Below are positions 35,163 through 44,741 of a DNA stretch of 64,000 bases, in pieces. Under the pieces are notes generated by a model that worked only from the letters and a program-made list of their open reading frames with translations, ran no database searches and was not told the origin of the DNA. A program made the position numbers and the translations under genes. Origin of the DNA: Flavobacterium humi (GTDB lineage: Bacteria; Bacteroidota; Bacteroidia; Flavobacteriales; Flavobacteriaceae); contig NZ_SRLH01000007.1 in the NCBI RefSeq assembly GCF_004745595.1, positions 66,769 through 130,768 of the forward strand, in the 5' to 3' direction. How positions within the stretch are numbered: position 1 is the first letter of the stretch; the number at the start of each line of letters is the position of its first letter.

Positions 35163-37353
35163 TGCTGTTTTCGTAGCTGCCGTTTCCGTTCTTTCGTTAT
35201 GTTCCGACGGTGACTGGGATTGGGTTGGCGGCTATTCCAGTTTTGCGCCTGAAGCCTATGTGCAGGATAAAAGTTATGAGAAACTGTTCTATACAACCAA
35301 TATGTTTTATGGCGAAACAGGCTACGATGACGCGCATTCCGGCCGGTTTTCCAATACAGTTGCAACAGACTGGAAGCATTACCTGAACGGAAAAATAAGC
35401 GATAAACAGCTGGATTTCTTGATTTTGAATGATTCTGCTGACACAGAAGCCAAGGAAGTATTCAATGCCATTACCCGTAAAAAAGAAAATAAATGGTCCC
35501 GGAAATACGATTTGAAAAATGATAAGGTGAAGAATTTTTTCGTGTTCCTGAATTTGGCCAAAACCATAGAAACCTATGCAAACACAAGATTGAGTTGGAA
35601 TTATGATGAAGGCGGTTACGGCCAACAAGAGCGTATGGCGACCGGCCAAGCCAAAAAAATCGAAGCGGTTTACGATGCGGCCAAAGATCCTTTCCTGAAG
35701 AACAGGTATTGGTTCCAGGCCATGAAGGCCCATTTTTACAGCGATAACAAGAGCAACGCCATCCTGTTTTTCAATAAAACCCAAGCCACATTGGACAGGA
35801 ATGAACTCTACTACCGAGGTTTGTCTTATGTCGCAGGTGCTTTATATAAAGCTAAAGATTACAGCCGTTCCAATTTCCTGTACAGTATTGTTTTTGATAA
35901 TTGCCCACAGCTCAGGACGGTAGCAACGTATTGTTTCCATCCGCAGCAACAGGCAGATTTCAACCAGTCTTTGGACCTGGCTAAAACCAACCAGCAAAAA
36001 GCCGCTTTATGGGCTTTGTATGGTTATTATGCCGATGAAGTTTCGGCAATCGAGAACATATATGCCCTGGATGCCAAAAACCCGCACCTGGATTACCTGT
36101 TGAGCCGGGCCATCAATATTGCCGAATCCAAAATGAATTCATCAGACTGGAATTACGGGTACGGTAGTAAAATCAACACTGATAAAAGCCGCCTGAATGA
36201 TAAATTATACCAAATCATCAGTAAGGCAGCTACTGAAAAGAAAGTGAACAATCTGTATCTCTGGCAGATTGCCGTAGGCTACCTGGAAGTGATAAAAAGC
36301 AATCACACGGCAGCGTCCAATTATTTCAACCAGGCGGAAAAGAACATCCCAAATACCGAACTGGCTAAAGATCAATTGCACCTGTTTAAAGTGTTTAACG
36401 AAGTGGCTTCGGTAAAAAAGATTGACGCTGCCGCAGAAAACAAACTGCTTCCTCATCTGGAATGGTTGTTTTCGTTGGAAAAATCAAACGGCTACACTTC
36501 TTCCCTACGTTATAATTTCCTAACGAGCTGGACTAAAAATTACCTTTCCCTTTTGTATAAAAACAAGAAAGAAGATGTCCTTTCCGAACTGTTTTACAGG
36601 CAGAAGGATTTTTACCTGAACCCGAAAAGAGTAAAAGATATGGAAGCATTTTTTACTAAAAGCCAGAAGTCAGATTGGGAAAAATTAGCCATGTCCCTCT
36701 ATACTGTCACCCTGGATGATATTTACGAGTTCAAAGCCATACAGCATACTTATAATAATGAAATCGATCAGGCGATAGTGCAGCTGGAAAAAACGATGAA
36801 GGCTAAAAACGATACATTGCCCGGGAATCCTTTTAACGGGAACATAAAAGATTGTAATGACTGTGATCATGTGGCGTATCAGAAAACCAAATTTACAAAA
36901 TTGTCCTTCCTGAAGAAAATACAGGAAATGCAGAAAAGCTTGGCTTCCGGTACAGATAATTACAATAACAGCCTTTTGTTGGGCAATGCCTTTTATAATT
37001 TGTCCCACTATGGTAATGCCAGGGCGTTTTACGGCAACAAGATAGTGGACCAGTATGGCAATGATATCGAAGAACATTACCAACCGATGCTAATGAACAA
37101 TCAGTTATCGGGTGTGTATTATCAAAAAGCATTCGAAAATGCCAAAAATGACGAGCAAAAGGCGAAAATGACCTATCTTTTGTCCAAAATTGAAAGGAAT
37201 GAATTTTACAAAACATCGCAATTCAAACCGGATGAAGTAGATTTTACCGCCTGGAACGGATTCAAAAAACTCAAAAAAGAATATTCCAAAACGAAATATT
37301 ATCAGGAAGTAATCGAGGAATGCGGTTATTTTAAGAAATACCTGGGGAATTAA
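35125..37353 (+). CDS. Large exported helical-repeat protein of unknown function
   Basis: 742 residues. An N-terminal membrane or lipoprotein-type signal (SSAVFVAAVSVLSLC) is followed by a conserved-looking GDWDWVGGYSSFAPEAYV segment and then helical repeats of TPR/Sel1 type throughout (for example HYGNARAFYGNKIV, AASNYFNQAEKNIPN). No enzyme motif is seen. It starts 38 nt inside the upstream lipoprotein gene, so the two proteins are probably made together and may form an envelope complex. A strong bidirectional terminator follows at 37361-37389. Confidence 0.7.
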   Translation: MSIFSKPIVQISSAVFVAAVSVLSLCSDGDWDWVGGYSSFAPEAYVQDKSYEKLFYTTNMFYGETGYDDAHSGRFSNTVATDWKHYLNGKISDKQLDFLILNDSADTEAKEVFNAITRKKENKWSRKYDLKNDKVKNFFVFLNLAKTIETYANTRLSWNYDEGGYGQQERMATGQAKKIEAVYDAAKDPFLKNRYWFQAMKAHFYSDNKSNAILFFNKTQATLDRNELYYRGLSYVAGALYKAKDYSRSNFLYSIVFDNCPQLRTVATYCFHPQQQADFNQSLDLAKTNQQKAALWALYGYYADEVSAIENIYALDAKNPHLDYLLSRAINIAESKMNSSDWNYGYGSKINTDKSRLNDKLYQIISKAATEKKVNNLYLWQIAVGYLEVIKSNHTAASNYFNQAEKNIPNTELAKDQLHLFKVFNEVASVKKIDAAAENKLLPHLEWLFSLEKSNGYTSSLRYNFLTSWTKNYLSLLYKNKKEDVLSELFYRQKDFYLNPKRVKDMEAFFTKSQKSDWEKLAMSLYTVTLDDIYEFKAIQHTYNNEIDQAIVQLEKTMKAKNDTLPGNPFNGNIKDCNDCDHVAYQKTKFTKLSFLKKIQEMQKSLASGTDNYNNSLLLGNAFYNLSHYGNARAFYGNKIVDQYGNDIEEHYQPMLMNNQLSGVYYQKAFENAKNDEQKAKMTYLLSKIERNEFYKTSQFKPDEVDFTAWNGFKKLKKEYSKTKYYQEVIEECGYFKKYLGN

Positions 37354-37360
37354 AGGTAAA

Positions 37361-37389
37361 AAAAGGCCGGCAACAATAGCCGGCCTTTT
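37361..37389. terminator. Bidirectional terminator
   Basis: AAAAGGCCGGC, 7-nt loop, GCCGGCCTTTT: an 11-bp stem between the convergent genes ending at 37353 and 37391. Confidence 0.92.
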
Positions 37390-37390
37390 C

Positions 37391-40300
37391 CTATTCGGAA
37401 GCTGTTACCCTGATACCTGCCGTATGACTGCTATATTCAGGGGCATACATGCTTTGTATCGTTGTAATGCCATTTGAGAAATTGCCAGCATTATTTACTC
37501 GGATTTCGTATTCCAAAACATAAATACCTTTGTTTATTTTGTCAAAAAATAAGTGGGTCGCTGTGTCTTTCGTACTCATATAATAGCCTAATCCGTTTTC
37601 ATATTTATATTCGGATAAAACAGCTACAGGTTCAAAACAGGAGGCACGCATGTCTTTTAAATGGATGAATTCAACATCTTCTTTACTGGAAATAATTAAT
37701 CTGGCAGTTACTAAATCTCCAACTTTCAATGAATTACCGGCAGTGATTTTTTGCAGCACATCTTCTTTGCCATTATTTTTTTTGAGGTATAATTCTTTTG
37801 AAACCGATAATGCTCCATCTGAATTGGTTTTTATTTTGTCCAGATCTTCAAAATATTGCCAATAAGCACCGCCAAAACCAGGAACTTTTGACTTGTTTTC
37901 AATTGTGATTGTTGCCATTTCTTTTTTAATCTCATCAGCTTTCCAGGTAAGTTTCAAATATCCGGTTTCTGTTTCTGTTTCGTTTTCGGCCATTTTTTTG
38001 GTAATTATTTTCTCATCGCCAATTTTTATAACGGTATTGTCTTTTACACTCAACCAATCGGTGCCTTGAAGCAATAGAGCGTATATGGCTTCTGTTGTGG
38101 ATTTGGTAGTGGGCCAGTTTTTGGTCTGTTTGTTTTTTATTAACCAGACTTTCATGGCATCAACCGATTTGGTGTCATTGCTAACTTCGGAGAAAGCTTC
38201 TATCAATAAAGCCTGTGTTTCAATAGGAGCCTGATACCAGTAGCATCCTGATTTATTGGTTATCCAATACATTCCCCAATCCTCATTGTTTGAAGCGGTT
38301 TCTTTTAAACCTTCAATGATTTTTTTGGCCGCAGCTGCTTCGTCAAAACGATTCAGGATTAAAGCTGCCATTCCTTTTTCATACAAGGAATAACGGATCC
38401 AGTTTTCTTTAATATTCGTGATGTATACTGGTATGATTTTCCTCAGATTGTCAGAAAGCGGGTATTCAGCCAGGTAAAAGCTTCTGGTGTATAGATAATG
38501 CAGATCGGAATTCGGGTCAAGCCAGGTCAATTTGTTTTTTCCGTTTAATTGGTCGGTTCTTCTTTTGTGGGCTTCCAGGAATTTACCATCAATAAAGGAA
38601 ATCCCGGTCTTTGCTATCTTATCTGCTTTGATTTTCAGATCCGTGTTTTTTGATAATTTTTTCAGGTGCCCAAAACCGGCCAGGATATGGCGTGTAATGT
38701 ATTCATTTTCTTCCCCGCCAGTAAACCAGGCAAATCCTCCTGATGTTTCTTGTTTTTTTTCCAATGTGCCGAAAATCTCTTCTGACGAGTTTTTCATTTT
38801 ATCTAAATCGAAAAGAAGCCCAAGGTTTGTTTTCTTTTCATCTTCGTCCCGGGCATCAAGCAGCCAGGGTGTTTCTGCAAGCAGCGCTGATTTCAATTCC
38901 TTATTTTGCTCTAGTTTGGAGGTAAGTTTCTCATTTTTTCTCCAGGATTCAAAAACGGAAGCGATCTTTGGATTGCTGTTGATGATTTCAGTAGCTAATG
39001 TATTGGCATAAAAACGGGCAAAAGTCTGTTCTGCACATTCGTGTTCGTATTTCATCAGATAAGGCAAGGACTGGATGGCCAGCCAGGTTGGGTTCGATGT
39101 GTATTCAAAGGTAAACTGATGGTTGCGTAATGTTGATGAAGTATTGTTTTTTAAATTTTCAAAAGAGTATTCTTTTTTACTGTTTTCACGAACCCAGACC
39201 GGAATGCTTTGTGTAACAAGAGTATTGTTGGTCAGGATTGGCAGTATGTTTTCTTCTCCATCCGAAAAATTGCCTGCTTTGGCCAAGACTTTATATTGAA
39301 CACCTTGCATACCTTCCGGAACGGTGATTTTCCAGGTTACTGTGGTGTTGCCGAAAGCCGGGATGGTAAAGTTCCTTGTCGCATCGGAATTCTTCATTTT
39401 GTCATCAGACGATAATAAAGTTGAAGCATCAAAAAGCTGTAGCATTGCGATTCCGGTTTTGGCTTCAGCCGTAATATTTGCAACTTTAGCAGTCAGTATA
39501 ATGGTGTCTTTTTCCCTGAGGAAACGAGGGAAATTTGGGGTAACCATGAGTTCTTTCTGTGTGAGGACAGTACTTTCGTAATATCCTGAAGTTGCCTTTT
39601 TATTGTGGGACAGTAATCGTAATTTCCATTGGGTCAAAGCTTCGGGAGAATGGAATACAAAATTAATTTTCCCTTCTTTATCGGTTTTAAGCTGTGGAAA
39701 GAAAAATGCTGTTTCGTTAAGGTTGCTCCGGGCTTGGATATGTGTTAATTCCTGTAGTGCTTTTTTGGTTGTGATGACAATAACCCCGTTTGCACCCCTG
39801 GCGCCGTAAAGGGATGTTGCCTGTGCTTCTTTTAAAACAGTGACCGAAAGGACGTCAGCAGCATTTATTCTGGATAATGCATCTGCATCGCTGATAACAC
39901 CATCAATAACAGTCAGGGCTTCGTTGTTTTTCCCGACGGAACCCAAACCACGTATGATGATTTTTGTGGAAGCACCGGTTACTCCGTCTGGTTTTGATAT
40001 TTCAATGCCTGCGGCCATTCCGGGAAGGGATTCCAAAAGGGTGGTGTTAAAATTACCCTGGGACAGCACCGTTGCCGTAGTGTATGACAGCGATTTTTTT
40101 GCTTTTATTGTGCTATAGCCCATTGCCACTACTACTTCAGACAATTGTACATTATCATCCTTTAAGGACACATTATGGACCTTGGAATTTGTTTTTATTT
40201 CTTTGTCAACCATTCCCATAAAAGAAAAAACCAATTCTTCTCCCTGCACTGCATCTATTTCATAAGACCCGTCAAAATCCGTTTGGGTTCCTCTGGCTGT

Positions 40301-43300
40301 TCCTTTAACGATGACATTTACTCCAGGAAGAGGTAAGCCTTGCATGTCAGTTACCATTCCGGTAATGGTCTGCGCATTGGAAGGGATTTTGGTTTTACCT
40401 TTTTTTAGCATCAATTCATATTGCCTCTTGCTGTAATAATTATTTGAGTTGGCAAGATTAAAGCCAAACCAAAGCAAGCCGGTTTTTGTTTCATTTATAG
40501 GATGATAATAAAAATCGTTATTTAAGTATCGTAAAGACATATGGAACGTGTCAAATCCTAATGCTGATTTTCCACTTGCACGATTGTTGTAATAACTGTT
40601 GAAATCTAAAAATTGCCAATCCTTTTTTGTGAATTGATCAAGAGAACTGTCATACATGGAAGCTAGTACTTCCGCTTCGTTTTTAGGGCTTCCTTTGATT
40701 TTGAAAATCCAGTTTTCCTTACTGTTCGGTTCTAGTTTGTTGCGTAAATTTTCTACTTCAAACTGAAGTTTTGCCGGTACTTCAAATAACGAAACTGGGA
40801 AATCCTTATTAATACTCTTGTTTTCAAAAACAGCCTGAAATTGTATTACGATCCCACTTTTAAAGCTGTTTTTAATGGGAATACGTATTTTGGCTTTGTG
40901 ATCCTGTAATAGGATGCCTGTTGTGAAATATGCCGCATTATCATAAAAAGCACTTGAATTTATATATAAATTCCCGAAATTTGAATTAATTTCAAGCAAC
41001 GCAAAACCATCTTTTTTAGGGTTTTCATTTAACAATTTAAAGGTAAAAAGCTCTTCAGAAGGAATTTGTTTGTCATTCTCTTGCAATAATTTAAATGTTG
41101 AAATGTGCTTTATAGGATTTCCGAAAGAATCGTTGGCAGAAAAAACCACTTTGTAATTCCCGGTTTTCCAATAAGACATAAAATCCAGCAAGATTTTTTT
41201 ATCTGTTTCAGTATCCACGGATTTTGTGAATACCAACGTTTCCTTATAGTCAGTTTTTGCAGGATCTTTTTCATACGGGAATAATCGTCCGAATTCAGTG
41301 TCAGAAATAGCTTTGATTTCCGGGTATGCAAAAGCCCTATCCTTCCATTTATTATTGATTGGCCCGATAAAGAAAAATTGGAGCTGCCCTTTAACCGGGA
41401 CAAATTCATTATTCAGGTTCTCGCTGGTCAGGAGTGCGGTTTCTTTTTTGCCGGTTTCGACTATTGCGGGTAATTCCGCCTTTAAATTCAAAGTATTGTA
41501 GCCTACTTTAACAGAAGTTTCATTCGCTCGGGTTTCCCCATTACTGTCTGTTACTGATACGGAAACAGCATAGTTGAAAACAGGTGATGATGCAGGTGTG
41601 AAACCTTCTTCGGGCTCAGCCGTAAAAACTATGGTAAAATTACCCAATGCATCTGTTTTTCCTTCTCCTTGCAATAGGGTCGTAGCGTTATCGCGATCGT
41701 AATCCCAGTAACTATTGTATGATTTCCGGTCTATTTTGTAGGTTATCTTTGCGTCAGACAAGTTACTTCCTGCAAAGGCTTTGGCGCTTCCGGACACTGA
41801 AACTTTTTGGTTAATAATATATGTTTCTTTTATAGGGTTAAATTTTATTTCGAATTTTGGGCGTTTGTATTCTTCTACTTTAAAAGTGATTTCCGATTCA
41901 TAATTCTCCATATTGTCCCAAAAAGGATGCTCTTTTTCTTTTGCATCATACAGAAGGTCTTTCTCCACGTTGTCAGGTTCTTCCGCAATAATGCTAAAAT
42001 CGCCGGTTAGGCCTGTTTTGGGTAAGATAAATTCCCCTGAAAAAGAACCAAATTCATTGGTGGTCATTTCTAATTCTTTTATATCGTCCTGGTCAGCGTC
42101 TTTGAGGGTGATTTTTACCCGAAGGTTAGGCATCACTTTTGATTGTTCTTTTTTCTGCATCAATGCAATGCCTTTGTAATACACGGTTTGCCCAGGCCTG
42201 TAAATTGCCCTGTCTAGATAAAACTCTATCTTTGATTTTATTTTTCCATCATCATCATCGTTGTCATAGAAATGCTGTATGTAAGGGTTTTTTATCGATA
42301 AAGAATCCTGCTCTTTGGAAGCCAAAATGTTATTTACATAATAGTGGTTTTTTTGAGTAAATTGAGCTTCGGCTTTTCCATATTCATCGGTCATTAAAGT
42401 ATCCTCATCCGTTTGTATCTTGACGTCTTCAATTGGCAAGCCGCTTTTTCTGTCCAAGGTCTGAAAGTATATCTTATCGTTCTTGATATAGCTCAGCAAA
42501 GATAAATCAGTTACGGTAACTGTTTCATAAGCGAAAGGTTTTGTCTTTGTTGAATCGTTTTCCTGAGCACTTTCCATATATACTAAATAATGCCCGGTTT
42601 CCAGTTGTGGCAAAAGGACTTCGGTTGTATAAGTAAAGTAATCCTTCTTGTTTTCCAGAGTATAAGAAATCTTTTTCTCGGGTATTTTATTCTTGGTTAA
42701 GGTAGCCACAATACTGTCTTTTCTCCATGAGTCAGGCTCTTTGTTATTGAACCGGTTTTGATTTATTCTATAAAAGGAAAAAGTGATATTATCTACATTT
42801 TTATAAGAGATGAAAGCCCTTGTGTTTTCATTACGGTATACTTGTTTTAATAGTTTCAGGTCAAGGTGTTTCGATGTAACCTGGTTTTTTGCAAGTATCG
42901 CTTTTTTTCGTGTTACGGAATGGCTTAAGCTTAAAATGCTGTCATAAAGCCGGACCGCAATAATCTGGTTGTTGGGGAATTTGTCTTTCGATGCTGTACT
43001 TTGATATATTTCTGCTTTTTCGAAAAGCACTTTCTGAAGGACTTCATTATACAAATGGACCTTCTGAAATCGGGAAAGTGTTTTTAAGTAATAAGTATCG
43101 TCACTGTATATATGGTCTTTGCAAAACACTAATCTGTTAAACTGATGTTCTTGTTTTGTTTTGCCGTTTTTTTCGAGTTCTTGGTATAAGGAAAATATGC
43201 GTCTTACGTTTTTGTCCGGTATAAAATCGAAAGAAGCAGCTGTAAAAGCCCCTGAAGTGTCAAACAATAAATCTTTCTTGTTTTGGTAAACATCCTGATT

Positions 43301-43915
43301 ATTAGCTTTGTTTGAAATGTTACTGGTGTAATATGATATTGCTTCGGTACCAAGAAAATCAAAAACTGTCAATTCTTTAAAATCGTCGTATTTTAGAAAA
43401 TCAAAAATAGATTCGTAATTGAGTAAAGGTGTTTTTTGAATTATTTCTTTATTGGCAATGCTTTTCTCATAAGCATTTTTAATTTCGGATTCCAGGGTTT
43501 TTATGGGCCAGGTCCTAAAATCATTATTGTAAATACTGTCAGTTGCCGCTAGTTTTTTTATGTTGTAGTTGTTTTGTGACAAATGGCTCTCAAGGCTTTT
43601 CGCATAAATGTACTGTAAGATAGATTGGGAGGGAATGCTTAACTCCGCGATCTCTTTTTTTAAATTGGACATTATTTTAGCCTGGGCATCTTCATCTAGC
43701 TTTTGTAAATATTTTGAAGTATAAAAAAAAGTTTTGATCACTTCAGATTCTACTCCTTTCTGTTTTGCCTTGTCATAAATTTTTTGAACCTCTTCATTCG
43801 CTGACTTTATTTTATCGGCACTTTCCAATGCAATGACCTTACTCCAGTTTTTCTCAAAATCCTGAGCAAATAAGGAAGAAGAAATAAGAAAGAAAGTAAA
43901 AAATATATTTTTCAT
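37391..43915 (-). CDS. Alpha-2-macroglobulin with inserted SusC-type regulatory and TonB-plug domains
   Basis: 2174 residues, signal peptide ending SLFAQ. An N-terminal helical region (about 20-350) precedes macroglobulin domains, with MG2 near 570-670 (LDRAIYRPGQTVYYKGIAL). At about 1183-1385 lies a carboxypeptidase-regulatory-like domain (GMVTDMQGLPLPGVNVIVKG) followed by a TonB-receptor plug (IIIRGLGSVGKN, SLYGARGANGVIVITTKK) with no barrel. The A2M domain follows at once (LNETAFFFPQLKTD, EALTQWKLRL). The thioester motif Cys1627-Ala-Glu-Gln1630 (HECAEQTF) lies in a helical thioester domain, and a receptor-like MG10 domain ends the protein. A2Ms trap proteases after bait cleavage. Here the insert sits just before the A2M domain, where the bait region is expected. 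It is a single-gene unit on the minus strand. Confidence 0.9.
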   Translation of the reverse strand: MKNIFFTFFLISSSLFAQDFEKNWSKVIALESADKIKSANEEVQKIYDKAKQKGVESEVIKTFFYTSKYLQKLDEDAQAKIMSNLKKEIAELSIPSQSILQYIYAKSLESHLSQNNYNIKKLAATDSIYNNDFRTWPIKTLESEIKNAYEKSIANKEIIQKTPLLNYESIFDFLKYDDFKELTVFDFLGTEAISYYTSNISNKANNQDVYQNKKDLLFDTSGAFTAASFDFIPDKNVRRIFSLYQELEKNGKTKQEHQFNRLVFCKDHIYSDDTYYLKTLSRFQKVHLYNEVLQKVLFEKAEIYQSTASKDKFPNNQIIAVRLYDSILSLSHSVTRKKAILAKNQVTSKHLDLKLLKQVYRNENTRAFISYKNVDNITFSFYRINQNRFNNKEPDSWRKDSIVATLTKNKIPEKKISYTLENKKDYFTYTTEVLLPQLETGHYLVYMESAQENDSTKTKPFAYETVTVTDLSLLSYIKNDKIYFQTLDRKSGLPIEDVKIQTDEDTLMTDEYGKAEAQFTQKNHYYVNNILASKEQDSLSIKNPYIQHFYDNDDDDGKIKSKIEFYLDRAIYRPGQTVYYKGIALMQKKEQSKVMPNLRVKITLKDADQDDIKELEMTTNEFGSFSGEFILPKTGLTGDFSIIAEEPDNVEKDLLYDAKEKEHPFWDNMENYESEITFKVEEYKRPKFEIKFNPIKETYIINQKVSVSGSAKAFAGSNLSDAKITYKIDRKSYNSYWDYDRDNATTLLQGEGKTDALGNFTIVFTAEPEEGFTPASSPVFNYAVSVSVTDSNGETRANETSVKVGYNTLNLKAELPAIVETGKKETALLTSENLNNEFVPVKGQLQFFFIGPINNKWKDRAFAYPEIKAISDTEFGRLFPYEKDPAKTDYKETLVFTKSVDTETDKKILLDFMSYWKTGNYKVVFSANDSFGNPIKHISTFKLLQENDKQIPSEELFTFKLLNENPKKDGFALLEINSNFGNLYINSSAFYDNAAYFTTGILLQDHKAKIRIPIKNSFKSGIVIQFQAVFENKSINKDFPVSLFEVPAKLQFEVENLRNKLEPNSKENWIFKIKGSPKNEAEVLASMYDSSLDQFTKKDWQFLDFNSYYNNRASGKSALGFDTFHMSLRYLNNDFYYHPINETKTGLLWFGFNLANSNNYYSKRQYELMLKKGKTKIPSNAQTITGMVTDMQGLPLPGVNVIVKGTARGTQTDFDGSYEIDAVQGEELVFSFMGMVDKEIKTNSKVHNVSLKDDNVQLSEVVVAMGYSTIKAKKSLSYTTATVLSQGNFNTTLLESLPGMAAGIEISKPDGVTGASTKIIIRGLGSVGKNNEALTVIDGVISDADALSRINAADVLSVTVLKEAQATSLYGARGANGVIVITTKKALQELTHIQARSNLNETAFFFPQLKTDKEGKINFVFHSPEALTQWKLRLLSHNKKATSGYYESTVLTQKELMVTPNFPRFLREKDTIILTAKVANITAEAKTGIAMLQLFDASTLLSSDDKMKNSDATRNFTIPAFGNTTVTWKITVPEGMQGVQYKVLAKAGNFSDGEENILPILTNNTLVTQSIPVWVRENSKKEYSFENLKNNTSSTLRNHQFTFEYTSNPTWLAIQSLPYLMKYEHECAEQTFARFYANTLATEIINSNPKIASVFESWRKNEKLTSKLEQNKELKSALLAETPWLLDARDEDEKKTNLGLLFDLDKMKNSSEEIFGTLEKKQETSGGFAWFTGGEENEYITRHILAGFGHLKKLSKNTDLKIKADKIAKTGISFIDGKFLEAHKRRTDQLNGKNKLTWLDPNSDLHYLYTRSFYLAEYPLSDNLRKIIPVYITNIKENWIRYSLYEKGMAALILNRFDEAAAAKKIIEGLKETASNNEDWGMYWITNKSGCYWYQAPIETQALLIEAFSEVSNDTKSVDAMKVWLIKNKQTKNWPTTKSTTEAIYALLLQGTDWLSVKDNTVIKIGDEKIITKKMAENETETETGYLKLTWKADEIKKEMATITIENKSKVPGFGGAYWQYFEDLDKIKTNSDGALSVSKELYLKKNNGKEDVLQKITAGNSLKVGDLVTARLIISSKEDVEFIHLKDMRASCFEPVAVLSEYKYENGLGYYMSTKDTATHLFFDKINKGIYVLEYEIRVNNAGNFSNGITTIQSMYAPEYSSHTAGIRVTASE

Positions 43916-44030
43916 GAGCTTGTTTTAGACTATAGAGGCGTTATTTGAAAAAAAGGTTGGGAAGGGATATGGCTTTTTGCTACAAAATACAAATTCCGGA
44001 TAAAAATAAAGCATACTTCCTGCATTTTCT

Positions 44031-44038
44031 TATTTTTG
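44031..44038 (+). promoter_or_regulatory. -7 element close to the TPR gene start
   Basis: TATTTTTG fits TAnnTTTG and ends only 4 nt before the ATG at 44043, implying an almost leaderless mRNA. No TTG at the usual -33 distance. Confidence 0.4.
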
Positions 44039-44042
44039 AAGC

Positions 44043-44738
44043 ATGAAAAGACTGGCTGGGATTTTTTTGCTGTTTCCAATACTAATTTGGTCGCAAACCC
44101 CATTCCTTAAAGCGGAAAAACTTTTTGGAGAGGGAAAATATGCCTTGGCAAAACCTGTTTTTGAAAATTACCTGAAACAAAATCCCAACGATTCCAAAAC
44201 GATGGAATATTTAGGTGACATTGCCGGCCATCAGAAACAATGGGACGATGCAATTTCGTATTATAAAAAACTGAAAACACGTTTCCCGCAAGAAGCCGGT
44301 TATTATTACAAATTCGGGGGTGCTTTAGGGATGAAAGCCAAGGAAAGCAGTAAATTTAAGGCATTGGGCATGATTGATGATATTGAAGAAGCCTTCCTCA
44401 CGGCAGCAAAATTAGATGGCAAACACATCGAAACCAGATGGGCGCTGGTCATGCTATACCTCGAATTGCCGGGTATTGTGGGAGGAAGCGAGGCAAAAGC
44501 CAAAAAATATTCCGATGAATTGTTGAGGATTTCCCCGGTAGATGGCTATTTGTCCAAAGGCTATATTTTCGAATATGTCAAAAAATACAAAGACGCAGAA
44601 AAACAATATACCAAGGCCATCGAAATAGGCCAGTCAAAAACAGCCTATCAAAAATTAGCGGATTTGTATAAAAACAAAATGAATTCGCCCGAAAAAGCGA
44701 AACAAATATTAGATTTGTACCAAAAGAAAAAAACATAG
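44043..44738 (+). CDS. Exported tetratricopeptide repeat protein
   Basis: 231 residues, signal peptide ending ILIWSQ, then at least four TPR units (AKPVFENYLKQNPNDSKTME, WDDAISYYKKLKTRFPQEAG, DAEKQYTKAIEIGQSKTAYQ). Such proteins are periplasmic scaffolds; the partner is unknown. It precedes mpl by 3 nt, so it is co-transcribed with a peptidoglycan-recycling gene, which hints at a cell-wall role. Confidence 0.8.
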   Translation: MKRLAGIFLLFPILIWSQTPFLKAEKLFGEGKYALAKPVFENYLKQNPNDSKTMEYLGDIAGHQKQWDDAISYYKKLKTRFPQEAGYYYKFGGALGMKAKESSKFKALGMIDDIEEAFLTAAKLDGKHIETRWALVMLYLELPGIVGGSEAKAKKYSDELLRISPVDGYLSKGYIFEYVKKYKDAEKQYTKAIEIGQSKTAYQKLADLYKNKMNSPEKAKQILDLYQKKKT

Positions 44739-44741
44739 AGG

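Noticed and set aside
35197..35784. 195-codon minus-strand hydrophobic frame
   Set aside because: Antisense of the helical-repeat protein gene; its apparent membrane segments come from reversed charged codons.
39761..40370. A separate TonB-receptor gene fragment interrupting the A2M gene
   Set aside because: The frame is continuous for 2175 codons with no stop or frameshift at either junction, so it is one gene.
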